DNA of 64,000 bases from Glaciimonas immobilis (GCF_011947285.1 NZ_JAAOZT010000003.1:1-64000), one strand, 5' to 3'. Shown: positions 43,606 through 54,034, numbered from the stretch's first letter. Numbers and translations are program-made. The notes: generated by a model not told the origin, from the letters alone.

Positions 43606-44769
43606 TTACTTTCCGTTGCCCATGGTGATGAGGCTCATGGCAAAACGATAGATCAAAAATGCCGATCCATGCCAAAAACGGCGATGCCAGGCGATGCTCT
43701 CAAATTCCGCCAAGTGCACTTCCACGCCATCGACAATCCCGGCCTCAATTTTTTCTCGCAGCGTTCTGGTAAACTCAATGTCGCGGATAACCACGTTCGC
43801 CTCCTGATTAACCAGGAGGCTCAGACCATCATAGTTGCTGGACCCAACGGTGGCCCAGTCATCGTCTATTACTGCGACTTTGGCATGCAGCTCGGTCTTC
43901 CGATATTCAACGATACGAATTCCCGCTTTCAAGAGCTTAGGATAATAGGAGTGTGTCACCGCGTCTTGCAACCGATAATGTCCGACCCCCAGCAGCAAAG
44001 TCACCTTGACGCCACGTTGCGCCGCCACGACCAGCGCCATACGCAATTTATGGCCCGGCGCAAAATAAGGATTTGCCAATAACGCGCTATCACGCGCATG
44101 TCCCAGCGCCTGCATATAAGCGCGTTGTATCGTGCGGCGATTACGCAGGTTGTCGCGGATAACCAATCCAGCTAGCGCTGGCGCATGGGCGGTAGGACTG
44201 ATTTTGACACGCGTGCGGCGGAACTCTTCCCAGCGTGCACGCAATTTCATTCCGCCCATGCGCAACCATTGCGCCTCAACCTCTGCATGCACACTAAACA
44301 CCAGAGGCCCCACTATCCGCACAGCAAAATCCCAGCGCGGCGCACTTAAAGGCAAGTGCCGAGAGTCGTCAGTAAACATATCGTCATTAATGTTGATCCC
44401 ACCCACGAACGCTATCTGCCTGTCAATCACACATAATTTGCGGTGGGTCCGGACCACGCCGCGGCGAAACCACGGATTAAAAACCCGATGCTGAATCGGC
44501 GTATGAAGAAACTCTTCTTCTAAAAAAGTGCTATGCGCGCGCCCCGTGCCGATCCAGTCGGTAATAACCCTGACCGCGACGCCGCGCCGGGCCGCGTCCA
44601 TCAACGCGACTTTAACCCGTTGCGCTGTGTCGTCGGCCGCAAAAATATAGGTCTCAAGAAAGATCTCATGCTGCGCGGCATCGATAGCACCGATTAAGGC
44701 AGGAAAGAATTCTGTACCACTTTGTAAAAGATCGATGTGATTATCAGCACTAAAATTTACTGTCAGCAT
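43606..44769 (-). CDS. clsB: Cardiolipin synthase of the ClsB type (phospholipase D family)
   Basis: This 387-residue enzyme has two HKD motifs, HRKLCVIDRQIAFVGGIN and HAKVAVIDDDWATVGSSN, so it can form the two-lobed phospholipase D active site. ClsB joins phosphatidylglycerol with phosphatidylethanolamine or a second phosphatidylglycerol to make cardiolipin. There are no N-terminal membrane spans, unlike ClsA. It lies downstream of an EEP-family gene in the same direction, as ybhO/ybhP do in enterobacteria. The gene symbol rests on architecture and neighbour. Confidence 0.87.
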   Translation of the reverse strand: MLTVNFSADNHIDLLQSGTEFFPALIGAIDAAQHEIFLETYIFAADDTAQRVKVALMDAARRGVAVRVITDWIGTGRAHSTFLEEEFLHTPIQHRVFNPWFRRGVVRTHRKLCVIDRQIAFVGGININDDMFTDDSRHLPLSAPRWDFAVRIVGPLVFSVHAEVEAQWLRMGGMKLRARWEEFRRTRVKISPTAHAPALAGLVIRDNLRNRRTIQRAYMQALGHARDSALLANPYFAPGHKLRMALVVAAQRGVKVTLLLGVGHYRLQDAVTHSYYPKLLKAGIRIVEYRKTELHAKVAVIDDDWATVGSSNYDGLSLLVNQEANVVIRDIEFTRTLREKIEAGIVDGVEVHLAEFESIAWHRRFWHGSAFLIYRFAMSLITMGNGK

Positions 44770-44952
44770 AGCGCTAAGTTAACCGAGCACAGTGGGAAGT
44801 AGTCATGAGGGGCATGATGGTCATGATTATTGGGGAGAGGCCGGTTAAAGGTGGGACTGCATAATAGTTACCGCAAATTACCGTTAGACGGCAGAGCAGT
44901 ATTGCATTGCTATGCAATCGGCATCAGGGGTGCTGACGCTTCCAGCAAAGCA

Positions 44953-45771
44953 CTATTTCAACTGCAAGGTAGCCACAATCGGCGCATGATCGGATAACTT
45001 GGCCCAGGCGGGTCCATGCAACACCTCCGCCGAGTCAACTGTAAATCCACGCAGATAAATACGGTCTAGCCGTAACCAGGGCAATGCAGCGGGAAATGTT
45101 CGGGCCGGTTTAATCTTGGGTGATGAAGCCCCCTTAAGCAACTGTTCACGTCCCATCAGCTTGCGCAAATAATAGCCAAGTCCATGGGCACCTATGCGCT
45201 CGTCGAAAATTTCCGCGACATCCAAACGCATCCGTAGCAACTCGCTTAACCGATTGCCCCAGTCGTTAAAATCGCCGGCAATGATCAGGGGCGCCTCGGG
45301 TGGCGAAGAACTACGCACGGCCTCAATCAATGCGGCGGTCTGACGACGACGTCCGCCACCAAACAAACCCAGATGAACGACATAACAGTGCACGTCGGCC
45401 TCCGGCGTTTTTAAGACGCAATGGAGGATACCGCGTGCTTCATAGGAGTGATCGGACACGTCCTGATTGGTTTGCGAAGCGATGGCAAAACGACTTAATA
45501 AGGCATTACCATGGTGCCCATGATCGTACACCGCGTTCATGCCGTAGGCAGCGTGGTGCGAATCGCCTGCCAAAAAATCCTGCTGCGACTGTTCCGGCCA
45601 ATGCGCTGCGTGGCGCGCTGCCATTAAATCGTGACGCCCCTGCACTTCTTGCAGAAAAAAAACGTCCGCTTCCATTTGCGCCAATGCCTGCTTCAGCGCA
45701 TGCACGCGCGGGCGACTACCGAAAGATGAGACGCCCTTGTGAATGTTATAAGTGGCAATGCGTATTTTCAT
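44953..45771 (-). CDS. Endonuclease/exonuclease/phosphatase family protein (YbhP-like)
   Basis: The protein has 272 residues. Hallmarks of the EEP metal-dependent hydrolase fold are present: TYNIHKGV at the start, FLQEVQGRHD (metal-binding Glu), HLGLFGGGRRRQ, IIAGDFNDWG (Asp and Asn) and LSDHAPIVATLQL (Asp-His). Substrate may be phosphodiester in lipid or nucleic acid; pairing with clsB favours a lipid-related role, by inference. No signal peptide is seen. Confidence 0.88.
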   Translation of the reverse strand: MKIRIATYNIHKGVSSFGSRPRVHALKQALAQMEADVFFLQEVQGRHDLMAARHAAHWPEQSQQDFLAGDSHHAAYGMNAVYDHGHHGNALLSRFAIASQTNQDVSDHSYEARGILHCVLKTPEADVHCYVVHLGLFGGGRRRQTAALIEAVRSSSPPEAPLIIAGDFNDWGNRLSELLRMRLDVAEIFDERIGAHGLGYYLRKLMGREQLLKGASSPKIKPARTFPAALPWLRLDRIYLRGFTVDSAEVLHGPAWAKLSDHAPIVATLQLK

Positions 45772-45894
45772 GGCGTCCTTTCTGAAGAAGATGAAAGCTC
45801 CACCGCATCATCGATCAACAATACGATACATAGCAAAAGCAAAGAGCAGAGAAAAATTCAGCCCACGCAAACCGCTTACCCAAGCCGATTTCAC

Positions 45895-46356
45895 TTAACC
45901 AAGATAATGGGGAAGATGCAATATAGCCTCTGCATTTGACGGTGAAAAACATAAATCTGCGGCGGCCCGGTGAGGCATCCAGCGATATTCAACATGCTCT
46001 CGCGGTGACAATACTATGCGAATATCGGCCGGCACCTGAAGGCTGAATACATGCTCGGTATTGGTCGTGACGCCCGGCGCATAGCGATGCCGCCACATCG
46101 GGTAGATTTCATACACGTTAGAAAGATGCCAGTCACGTAATTGTGGCGATGGTACGAGATCAGACCCGACGATGATGCCCGTCTCTTCCGCGACTTCCCG
46201 GATGGCGGTCTGTAACGGAGTTTCCGCTAACGTGTCTTTGGACCCGGTAACCGATTGCCAAAAATCAACTTTATCGGCCCGTGAAATCATTAAGACTTGC
46301 AGATCTACGGTATGGATGACAACAAGAACTGATTCGGGAATTTTATTCATGCACAC
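45895..46356 (-). CDS. nudB: Dihydroneopterin triphosphate diphosphatase (Nudix)
   Basis: This is a 153-residue Nudix hydrolase. The Nudix box is complete: G-x5-E-x7-REVAEETGI in GSKDTLAETPLQTAIREVAEE (read in parts). The start IPESVLVVIHTVDLQVLMISRAD and the segment FWQSVTGS are typical of NudB, which removes pyrophosphate from dihydroneopterin triphosphate in folate synthesis. It follows aspS in the same direction, which is the common NudB context. A terminator separates the two. Confidence 0.88.
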   Translation of the reverse strand: MCMNKIPESVLVVIHTVDLQVLMISRADKVDFWQSVTGSKDTLAETPLQTAIREVAEETGIIVGSDLVPSPQLRDWHLSNVYEIYPMWRHRYAPGVTTNTEHVFSLQVPADIRIVLSPREHVEYRWMPHRAAADLCFSPSNAEAILHLPHYLG

Positions 46357-46537
46357 AATAAAAAAATACCATTATTAGGAGCCAACCTGTCAGCGTGATC
46401 TTGAAATACACACCTTTTGTGTCGCACAAAACTGAACGCTAAGGTGATCGACGCGCAAGAACAATGGCATAGCTTGCCATTACCGCGTATAAACGCGACG
46501 GCTTCCTCAACTATAAACCGATTTCGCCGAGCCATAA

Positions 46538-46564
46538 AAAAAGCGCGGGAAAACCGCGCTTTTT
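46538..46564. terminator. Bidirectional terminator downstream of aspS
   Basis: AGCGCGG (46542-46548) pairs with CCGCGCT (46554-46560). It is flanked by A-rich sequence on the left and TTTTT on the right, so it can stop transcription on either strand; it serves aspS on the minus strand. Confidence 0.8.
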
Positions 46565-46612
46565 AATTGTTTACCGCGACATCAAAGGATCTCCTGCATC
46601 GTCAATCAGCTG

Positions 46613-48424
46613 CTAAGAAACCACTTTTGCTTCTGGTGCACGCAGACGGATATGAAGTTCTTTCAATTGCTTTTCTTCGACGGCCGATGGTGCCTGCGTC
46701 AGCAAACACTGCGCACGCTGGGTTTTAGGGAAAGCGATCACATCGCGAATCGACTCAGCACCCGTCATCATCGTAACGATCCGATCCAGACCGAAAGCTA
46801 GTCCACCGTGCGGCGGCGCGCCGTACTGCAAAGCGTCGAGCAAGAAACCGAATTTTAGTTGCGCTTCTTCGGCATCGATTTTTAGTGCGCGGAATACTTT
46901 ACTTTGCACTTCGGCACGATGGATACGGATTGACCCGCCGCCCAGCTCCCAACCGTTAAGGACCATATCGTAGGCTTTAGCGATGCACTTGCCCGGATCG
47001 GTCTCGAGATAGTCTTCATGACCATCTTTGGGCGCGGTAAACGGATGATGACAGGCGCTCCAACGGTCGCCGGCTTCATCGTATTCAAACATCGGGAAGT
47101 CGACGACCCACAATGGACGCCATGTATCATCGAACAAGCCGACCTTTTTACCGAACTCACTATGACCGATCTTGACCCGCAATGCACCGATAGCGTCATT
47201 GACGATCTTGGCCTTATCTGCACCAAAGAAAATCAGATCGCCGTCTTCCGCACCGGTTTGAACAAGGATCTGGGTCAATGCTGCGTCATGCAAATTTTTG
47301 ACAATCGGCGACTGCAGGCCGTCACGACCCTTGGCTTTTTCATTTACCTTGATGTAAGCCAGACCGCGTGCGCCATAAATAGCAACAAATTGCGTGTAAG
47401 CATCAATTTCTGAACGCGGCATCGCTGCGCCACCCGGAACACGCAGTCCTACTACGCGGCCGTTTTCCATATTTGCGGCGCCTGCAAACACCTTGAAATC
47501 CACGTCTTTCATGACTTCGGTCAGGTCTGTAAATTCCAGCTTTACACGCATGTCCGGTTTATCAGATCCGTACAGCGCCATCGCGGTCGCAAAGTCCATG
47601 ACGGGGAACGGGTTTGGCAAGTCAATGTCGAGAGCGTTCTTGAATACCAGACGAATCATGCCTTCAAACATGTCGCGAATTTCTTGCTCGGACATGAACG
47701 ATGTTTCGCAATCAATTTGCGTAAATTCTGGCTGACGATCAGCGCGCAAATCTTCATCGCGAAAGCATTTTACGATTTGATAATAGCGGTCAAAGTTGGC
47801 TACCATCAACAACTGTTTGAACAGTTGCGGCGATTGCGGCAGCGCGAAAAAATGTCCTGCGTTAACGCGGGACGGGACCAGATAGTCGCGCGCGCCTTCC
47901 GGGGTCGACTTGGTCAACATCGGGGTTTCGATATCGATAAAGCCGTTAGCATCCAGAAATTTGCGTACTTCCATCGTTACCTTGTAACGCAAACGCAAAT
48001 TGTTTTGCATTTGCGGACGGCGCAAATCCAGCACGCGATGGGTCAGACGCGTGGTCTCCGACAGATTGTCATCATCGAGCTGAAACGGCGGCGTCACGGA
48101 TGCATTCAGCACTTCCAGCGTGTGAGCCAGCACTTCAATCTTGCCTGAATTCAGGTTATTGTTAACAGTACCATCGGGGCGATTACGAACCACACCGGTG
48201 ATCCGCAGACAGAATTCGTTGCGGACGACTTCTGCGTTTTTAAAAACTTCAGCCTCTTCTGGATTGCACACAATCTGCACCAGACCTTCGCGATCACGTA
48301 AGTCGATAAAAATCACGCCGCCATGGTCGCGACGCCGATGTACCCAGCCGCACAGGCTGACGGTCTGATCAAGAAGTGCCTCAGTGGTGAGGCCGCAATA
48401 GTGGGTTCGCATGGACATAGTCAA
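46613..48424 (-). CDS. aspS: Aspartyl-tRNA synthetase
   Basis: This 603-residue class IIb synthetase has an N-terminal OB-fold anticodon-binding domain ([31 protein letters not shown], read in parts), the catalytic core with motif 2 [20 protein letters not shown], a bacterial GAD insertion, and motif 3 [14 protein letters not shown]. It attaches aspartate to tRNA-Asp. Whether it also charges tRNA-Asn cannot be read here. ATG 48418 or 48412 are alternative starts. It is preceded by the DUF502 gene on the same strand. Confidence 0.97.
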   Translation of the reverse strand: MTMSMRTHYCGLTTEALLDQTVSLCGWVHRRRDHGGVIFIDLRDREGLVQIVCNPEEAEVFKNAEVVRNEFCLRITGVVRNRPDGTVNNNLNSGKIEVLAHTLEVLNASVTPPFQLDDDNLSETTRLTHRVLDLRRPQMQNNLRLRYKVTMEVRKFLDANGFIDIETPMLTKSTPEGARDYLVPSRVNAGHFFALPQSPQLFKQLLMVANFDRYYQIVKCFRDEDLRADRQPEFTQIDCETSFMSEQEIRDMFEGMIRLVFKNALDIDLPNPFPVMDFATAMALYGSDKPDMRVKLEFTDLTEVMKDVDFKVFAGAANMENGRVVGLRVPGGAAMPRSEIDAYTQFVAIYGARGLAYIKVNEKAKGRDGLQSPIVKNLHDAALTQILVQTGAEDGDLIFFGADKAKIVNDAIGALRVKIGHSEFGKKVGLFDDTWRPLWVVDFPMFEYDEAGDRWSACHHPFTAPKDGHEDYLETDPGKCIAKAYDMVLNGWELGGGSIRIHRAEVQSKVFRALKIDAEEAQLKFGFLLDALQYGAPPHGGLAFGLDRIVTMMTGAESIRDVIAFPKTQRAQCLLTQAPSAVEEKQLKELHIRLRAPEAKVVS

Positions 48425-48577
48425 TTCTTCCGAAGTTCAGGTGTTAAGTTCAATGTTATTGAGAACGGTTATAAAAAACACCGTTTTACATACTTGGCGA
48501 TTGCGCGGGTATCAACTGGTTCGAGCGATCGGGCCGGATCGACCCGCATAGCGCAAATTAAGTACGCGGCTTGCAAT

Positions 48578-49201
48578 CTATACAGCGTCGCCAATGCGTT
48601 TTTTGTCCACATGCTCCGGCGGTGAAACGACGCCCATCGAGATGATGTATTTCAGTGCTTCGTCAACGCTCATATTCAGCTCAACTGTATCCGCGCGCGG
48701 CACCATCAGAAAAAACCCAGAAGTTGGATTCGGCGTCGTCGGAATATAAACACTGACATAATCGCCTTGCAAATGATTTTTCACATCACCGCCGGGAATA
48801 CCCGTTAAAAAAGCGATCGTCCACGATCCTTTACGCGGGTATTCTACCAACAATGCCTTACGGAAAGCATTTCCGGAGGTTGAAAATAGGGTGTCCGAGA
48901 CTTGCTTGACGCTGGAGTATATCGAATTAACTACTGGAATCCGCGTCAATATCGCCTCCCATAACGCCACCACCTGCCGACCGATAAAGTTGTGCGTCGC
49001 TAAGCCTGTAAAAAATATGATCAACAGCGTCAGGATCGTGCCGAGACCGGGAATATTAAAACCGATCAATGCCTTGGGACGCCAGTCTGCCGGAAGGAAC
49101 AATAGAGACTGATCCATCGTTCCAATAATCAGATTCAGTACCCACAGCGTAATCGCCAGTGGCACCAAAACCAGTAATCCGGTTATGAAATATTTGCGCA
49201 T
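48578..49201 (-). CDS. DUF502 family membrane protein
   Basis: The protein has 207 residues from ATG 49201 (MRKYFITGLLVLVPLAITLWVL), the usual family start; the frame goes on to 49231. Two membrane spans are at about 5-27 and 52-75 (GTILTLLIIFFTGLATHNFIG). The soluble part contains TRIPVVNSIYSSVKQVSDTL and VYIPTTPNPTSGFFLMVPR, both strongly conserved in DUF502. Its function is unknown. It stands between fmdB and aspS, the standard order in Burkholderiales, and is likely cotranscribed. Confidence 0.93.
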   Translation of the reverse strand: MRKYFITGLLVLVPLAITLWVLNLIIGTMDQSLLFLPADWRPKALIGFNIPGLGTILTLLIIFFTGLATHNFIGRQVVALWEAILTRIPVVNSIYSSVKQVSDTLFSTSGNAFRKALLVEYPRKGSWTIAFLTGIPGGDVKNHLQGDYVSVYIPTTPNPTSGFFLMVPRADTVELNMSVDEALKYIISMGVVSPPEHVDKKRIGDAV

Positions 49202-49280
49202 GATTTTCTTTAACGGGCCCAACCCCCCCACTGGCGGGCTGACCCAAGACTGTTTAGATAACGTGCTTAACGCAGTGCTG

Positions 49281-49670
49281 TCAGGTTGCTGCGGAAGACG
49301 GTGTTTTGGATGCGATTGCGGGTGCGCTCTCGCTTTTATTTACGGCGGCCGGTGCAGCGGTCACCCCGGCTGCGCCATTTGCTGGTGCAGTGGCCCCGGT
49401 AGCCGGGGCGGGAGTTGAACTTTCGGTGGAGGAAGAAGAGGAAGACCCCTCGTCTCCCGCGCTCGCCGCTGCTTTACCAGTCGCTGCTCCCCCACGAAAA
49501 TCGGTGACATACCAACCGGTTCCCTTAAGCTGAAACCCAGCAGCGGTCACTTGTTTCTTGAACGACTCTTGGTGGCAAGTCGGGCAAATAGTTAGTTGCT
49601 CATCCGACATTTTTTGCAGTACATCTTTAGCAAAACCACAAGCTTCGCAGCGATAGGCATAAATTGGCAT
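49281..49670 (-). CDS. FmdB-type zinc ribbon protein
   Basis: This is a 129-residue protein from ATG 49670 (MPIYAYRCEACG), with the open frame reaching 49730. The N-terminal 40 residues form the zinc ribbon: C8-x2-C11 and C29-x2-C32 (CPTCH), then GFQLKGTGWYVTDF. The second half is low complexity, rich in Ala, Ser, Thr and Pro, and probably unstructured. FmdB proteins are thought to regulate genes for formamidase or similar enzymes, but in this context the role is unknown. Confidence 0.92.
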   Translation of the reverse strand: MPIYAYRCEACGFAKDVLQKMSDEQLTICPTCHQESFKKQVTAAGFQLKGTGWYVTDFRGGAATGKAAASAGDEGSSSSSSTESSTPAPATGATAPANGAAGVTAAPAAVNKSESAPAIASKTPSSAAT

Positions 49671-49873
49671 GGTAAATTTCCGCGAAAAGCGTATAAAACC
49701 CTGAATTATAAAGGTTTTTCCACAATCCACACCTTAACGCTGCGACAGTCAAAAATTGATACAAAAATTTGAATGCCCGAATTGGCCACCCTCGCGCTCA
49801 ATGCTGGTACAGAGCCGTAAAAATAACTGCCCCAAACCTACAAAATGATGTCCTCAGGTGATCAAGCCGCACC

Positions 49874-50953
49874 TCAACGCGCTCTAATTTCGGTCCACAA
49901 ACGATTTAACGTCCGACGTTGCTTACCATTAAGATCCTTCAGCATTTCCAGTTTGCTGACTACGTTTTTCGGCGGAAATATTGCAGGATTGCTGGCAATC
50001 TCTGGCTTGATGTATTGGGCTGCGTCGGCATTCGGATTGCCGGTTCCGATCAAATTAGTCAATTCGGCGGCGTTCTTGCCTTCCATCATGAAGTTCATAA
50101 ATTTCAGGGCAAGATCAGGGCGCGGTGCATCCTTATGAATCACCATGCTGTCCAGCGCTAGCACCGCTCCCTCTTTTGGCAAAGCTGCCCGGATCCGGAA
50201 TTTGCGAGCAGCCTTCTGCGCATCAACATCTGCCTGAAAAATATCACTGGAATAACCGTGAACCACCCAGACATTGCCAACCGTCAGCTCTTTGATATAA
50301 CTGGTGCCGTTAAACGCCGCCCAAAATGGTTTGGCGCGCAAGATGACGTTTTTCGCCTCCTCCCAATGCTTCTCATCGGTGTCATTGGCAGAGTAACCGC
50401 GGTATTTCAGTGCCGCTGCGATCAATTCGTTGGCAGAATCCAGTACGGTGACTTTACCTTTGATCTTGGCCAGGATCGCAGGATCAAAAATTGTCGCCCA
50501 ACTATCTACCGGGATTCCGAGTTCTTTAATTTTTTGCTCGTTATAACCTAATAAGGTAACGGTGTAGGCATACGGAACTGAGTATTGATTACCCTTATCA
50601 AATGCCGTATTGAGGTACGTCGGATGAATGTTTTTCAGGTTCGGCAGTTGCGCCTTGTCCAGCGGTTTTAAAGCTTTTTGCTGGATAAGAGCGTCTAACG
50701 CGTTGCCCGTGGGCACAATAATGTCGTAGCCTTTGGCACCCGCCGCCAACTTCGCCAGCATTTCTTCATTGTCGCCATAATAGGTTTGTATAACTTTGCA
50801 TTGGCAAAAGGCTTCAAAGCGCTGCACTGTTTCCGGCGCGATGTAGTTATTCCAGTTATACAAATGCAACTCATCCGCAGCCTTGGCCGAGACCGTTGCT
50901 GTCCCTCCAGCAATACCCGCGACCAGCAATACTGCGGAAAACAAATTTTTCAT
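49874..50953 (-). CDS. potF: Periplasmic putrescine/spermidine-binding protein
   Basis: This 359-residue solute-binding protein starts at ATG 50953, with signal peptide MKNLFSAVLLVAGIAGGTATVSAKA. The mature part begins ADELHLYNWNNYIAPETVQRFE, the PotF/PotD pattern. NVWVVHGYSSDIFQ and PKEGAVLALDSMVIHKDAPR are also characteristic of polyamine binders. It delivers polyamine to the PotGHI-type transporter encoded upstream. It is the last gene of the four; putrescine is favoured by operon order (G-H-I-F), not proven. Confidence 0.88.
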   Translation of the reverse strand: MKNLFSAVLLVAGIAGGTATVSAKAADELHLYNWNNYIAPETVQRFEAFCQCKVIQTYYGDNEEMLAKLAAGAKGYDIIVPTGNALDALIQQKALKPLDKAQLPNLKNIHPTYLNTAFDKGNQYSVPYAYTVTLLGYNEQKIKELGIPVDSWATIFDPAILAKIKGKVTVLDSANELIAAALKYRGYSANDTDEKHWEEAKNVILRAKPFWAAFNGTSYIKELTVGNVWVVHGYSSDIFQADVDAQKAARKFRIRAALPKEGAVLALDSMVIHKDAPRPDLALKFMNFMMEGKNAAELTNLIGTGNPNADAAQYIKPEIASNPAIFPPKNVVSKLEMLKDLNGKQRRTLNRLWTEIRAR

Positions 50954-51041
50954 GGCAATCCTTGATGATAAATTAGTTATGTAAAGATACATGACACCGT
51001 GCATAAATACACGATCAATGACTGGTATGAGCTATCGAATA

Positions 51042-51854
51042 TTACGAAGGCGAGCGCAACGCGCTGGGCGCCAATTTTGAGGCAACCACAATGAGAAACA
51101 ACGTCAACACCATTAATAGTGTGGATACAGCATTGACCTCTGGCGTGACCGCAATTTTAATCATCGAATAAATCTGCAGTGGCAAGGTCGAGGCGTTGGC
51201 CCCGGCGGTAAAAAAGGTAATGACAAAATCGTCAATCGACAGGGTAAATGCCATCAACGCACCCGCCAGTACGCCCGGCAGGATCAGCGGAAGCGTCACC
51301 AGACGGAATGCCTGTAGCGGCGTTGCGCCACAATCACGGGCAGCCTCGGTCAGGCTTTCATCCATCCCGGATAAGCGCGAACGCACCACGATGGCCACAA
51401 AACCAATACAAAACGCAATGTGCGCCAAAGTGATCGATACCAGTCCCAAAGTGATGTTGAGCATCACAAAGAACAGCAATAGCGAGACGCCAATCAGAAT
51501 CTCGGGAATCGCAATCGGCGTCAGCACCAACAGTGGCAGTAATTTTAGCTTGTAACGATGCATCGCAAAACCGGCCATCGTGCCCAGTACGGTCGCTACG
51601 CTACTGGCGACGATGGCGATTATCAGCGAGTTGGCTGCAGCGTTCAACATTTCCGCATCGCTAAATAATTTGCGATACCAGTCAAAGGTGAAGCCGACCC
51701 ATTCCGCATTTAGCTGCGAATCGTTAAAAGAGTACACCATCACGATAATCAGCGGGACATATAAAAAAGCATAAACCGCCACCGCTACGATCCACAGCGC
51801 GTAGGTCCGCTTATCCGTGCGACGGAAATCCATGCGACGTAAATTAGCCATCAT
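51042..51854 (-). CDS. potI: Polyamine ABC transporter permease (PotI/PotC type)
   Basis: The 270-residue inner-membrane permease has six spans and the binding-protein-dependent transport signature EAARDCGATPLQAFRLVTLPLILPG (EAA loop, read in parts), which contacts the ATPase. FYVPLIIVMVYSFN-like sequence at the first span (FLYVPLIIVMVYSFNDSQ) is typical of PotC/PotI. It forms the channel with the PotH-type subunit, whose gene ends 25 bp upstream. Confidence 0.9.
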   Translation of the reverse strand: MMANLRRMDFRRTDKRTYALWIVAVAVYAFLYVPLIIVMVYSFNDSQLNAEWVGFTFDWYRKLFSDAEMLNAAANSLIIAIVASSVATVLGTMAGFAMHRYKLKLLPLLVLTPIAIPEILIGVSLLLFFVMLNITLGLVSITLAHIAFCIGFVAIVVRSRLSGMDESLTEAARDCGATPLQAFRLVTLPLILPGVLAGALMAFTLSIDDFVITFFTAGANASTLPLQIYSMIKIAVTPEVNAVSTLLMVLTLFLIVVASKLAPSALRSPS

Positions 51855-51879
51855 TTTGTCTGGTTACCTTGTGGTTGCC

Positions 51880-52845
51880 TCATTTTTGCCTGCGCGGACG
51901 CGACACCAACACAGCCAGACCTGCGACCAGTAGCGCAGCGACCGTCAACACAATCGACAGCACACTGCCAAATGGCCAATCCCGAGTCTCTAGAAACTGT
52001 TGTTTGATAACATTGCCGATCATCATGCCACCCGTCCCGCCGAGTATATCCGACACCGCAAATATCCCCAGAGCAGGGATAAATACGAGCGCGGCGCCAG
52101 CATAGACGCCGGGTAGCGACAACGGAAAAGTAATTCGCCAAAACCGCTGCCAGGCCGTAGCACCCAAGTCTTGTGCGGCATCCAGCAGCGCGGAATCATG
52201 CTTCTCAAGATTGGCGTAGAGCGGTAACACCATAAACGGCAGGTGGACATAGACCAATCCAACGATGACGGAGAAGGCGGTGAATAACAAGGTCACCGGC
52301 TGCATCCCCAGCATTCCTAGCACTGCGTTTAGTCCGCGGGTCAACCCTGACTGCGGGCCTAAAATAATCATCCATGCATACACGCGGATTAAAAAGTTGC
52401 TCCAGAATGGCAATATCACCAGAAGGATCAGCAAATCCCGGTATTTTTTGGCGCTACGCGCAATCAGTATCGCGACCGGATAAGCCATGATCAGGCAACA
52501 AAAAGTAGTGATCAGCGCATACGTCAGCGATTTTAAAAAGATCGCTGTATAAATAAAATCAGAAGCAAAACGCGTATAGCTTTCAAAGGTCAGCGTGAGT
52601 TTACCTGCTGCATCAATAATCGGTTCCAACCCACCATAATCACCAGCGGTGCGGAACGATGCAAATACCATGATCAAACTGGGAATCGCGAAGAAGACGA
52701 GCAGATACAACAACGGAGGACCGCTAATCAGCCAGCGCGCCAATCGTCCAGTCGGCGATGAAGAGTGTAGCGAGGGCGATGGCTGGGCGACCTCACCAGA
52801 ACTACTCTGAGCGCTCTCACGCATATAAAAAATGTCCCGCGTCAA
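51880..52845 (-). CDS. potH: Polyamine ABC transporter permease (PotH/PotB type)
   Basis: The 321-residue permease has a longer N-terminal polar segment and six spans. The EAA-like loop is DAAQDLGATAWQRFWRITFPLSLPG (read in parts). SNFLIRVYAWMIIL is a well-conserved PotB/PotH segment. It overlaps the ATPase gene by 29 bases. A serine- and proline-rich stretch near residues 10-32 is unusual but polar. Confidence 0.9.
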   Translation of the reverse strand: MTRDIFYMRESAQSSSGEVAQPSPSLHSSSPTGRLARWLISGPPLLYLLVFFAIPSLIMVFASFRTAGDYGGLEPIIDAAGKLTLTFESYTRFASDFIYTAIFLKSLTYALITTFCCLIMAYPVAILIARSAKKYRDLLILLVILPFWSNFLIRVYAWMIILGPQSGLTRGLNAVLGMLGMQPVTLLFTAFSVIVGLVYVHLPFMVLPLYANLEKHDSALLDAAQDLGATAWQRFWRITFPLSLPGVYAGAALVFIPALGIFAVSDILGGTGGMMIGNVIKQQFLETRDWPFGSVLSIVLTVAALLVAGLAVLVSRPRRQK

Positions 52846-54034
52846 AACTCCACGCCACTTCTACCGTATCGCCGACTTCAAAAAACTTGGCACGTCCCGC
52901 TGCGGAGTTTGCCAACAGGGCTTCGATCGTGGCGCCGCCTTCGGTTTGTACGATGTAGACCGTGACATCGCCCAGATATAGCAACTCCTTCACGTAGCCT
53001 TTGAAATGATTGTCTGCGCTATTCTCGCAAATGACAGCACTAATGCGGATTTTTTCGGGGCGCAGCGCCAATGTTCCCTTGCGACCAATCTCAGCATCGG
53101 GCGGTAAAGCTGCCGTTACGCGGCCCAATCCAGCAACCATTAGCGACATTTGGGGAGGGGTCTTTGGTGGCATCGTGGTCACCACATGCACCGCTAGCCC
53201 GCTGGTATTTTCACGCTCGGCGGTGTCGCTGGCCCCATTGGCCACAATGACTTCGCTCAATTCATTGCTCGCATCAAGCGCACCGATCGCACCGATCGCA
53301 CCGATAGTGCCATCAAACAAATTACAGGTGCCGATAAAATCTGCAACGAATCGGGTCCGGGGATAACTATAGATGCGCGACGGCTCATCCAACTGCTCTA
53401 CCTGACCGTGATTAAGTACGGCGATGCGGTGCGATAAAGCTAGTGCCTCGGTCTGGTCGTGCGTCACGTAGACAAACGTAATGCCAACTTCTTTTTGCAA
53501 ATTGATGAGTTCAATCTGCATTTGTTCTCGCAGTTTTGCATCCATTGCCGAGAGCGGTTCGTCCAGCAACAGCAACTTGGGACGCGATACCAGCGCGCGC
53601 GCGACCGCAACGCGTTGCCTTTGCCCGCCCGATAATTCGTGCGGAAAGCGCGCACCAAAACCGATCAGGCGCACATCTTCCAACGCCTCGACAACCTTTT
53701 GTTTGATCTCGGGGGGCGACATTTTCGCCATCTTGAGCGGGAAGGCGATATTCCCCGCGACAGTCATGTGGGGAAATAGTGCGTAATTCTGAAATACGGT
53801 ACACACCGGACGCTGCTCTGGAGGAATCCCGACCAAATCGACGCCATCCAGAATTATCTGCCCGGCATTCGGCAAATCGAAGCCGGCGATCATGCGTAGC
53901 AAAGTCGTTTTGCCACAACCGGACGGACCAAGGAGCGTGAAGAATTCGCCCGCCTCAATCGACAAACTGATGTTATTGACCGCGGTAAAATCCCCAAAAC
54001 AGCGACTTACGTTACGAATTTCAAGCAAAGCCAT
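52817..54034 (-). CDS. potG: Polyamine ABC transporter ATP-binding subunit
   Basis: This 405-residue ATPase has Walker A GPSGCGKTT, signature LSGGQRQRVAVARAL, Walker B LLLLDEPLSAMD and the switch histidine in VYVTHDQTEA. The C-terminal TOBE domain is present (LALRPEKIRIS). An insertion near residues 245-290 is low complexity and encodes tandem GAI units from a 9-bp DNA repeat at about 53277-53306. It is the first gene of the pot operon and powers polyamine uptake. Confidence 0.92.
   Translation of the reverse strand: MALLEIRNVSRCFGDFTAVNNISLSIEAGEFFTLLGPSGCGKTTLLRMIAGFDLPNAGQIILDGVDLVGIPPEQRPVCTVFQNYALFPHMTVAGNIAFPLKMAKMSPPEIKQKVVEALEDVRLIGFGARFPHELSGGQRQRVAVARALVSRPKLLLLDEPLSAMDAKLREQMQIELINLQKEVGITFVYVTHDQTEALALSHRIAVLNHGQVEQLDEPSRIYSYPRTRFVADFIGTCNLFDGTIGAIGAIGALDASNELSEVIVANGASDTAERENTSGLAVHVVTTMPPKTPPQMSLMVAGLGRVTAALPPDAEIGRKGTLALRPEKIRISAVICENSADNHFKGYVKELLYLGDVTVYIVQTEGGATIEALLANSAAGRAKFFEVGDTVEVAWSFDAGHFLYA

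Noticed and set aside
46347-46535. 62-codon minus-strand frame between nudB and aspS
   Set aside because: It overlaps the nudB start, has no family features and lies directly after the aspS terminator.
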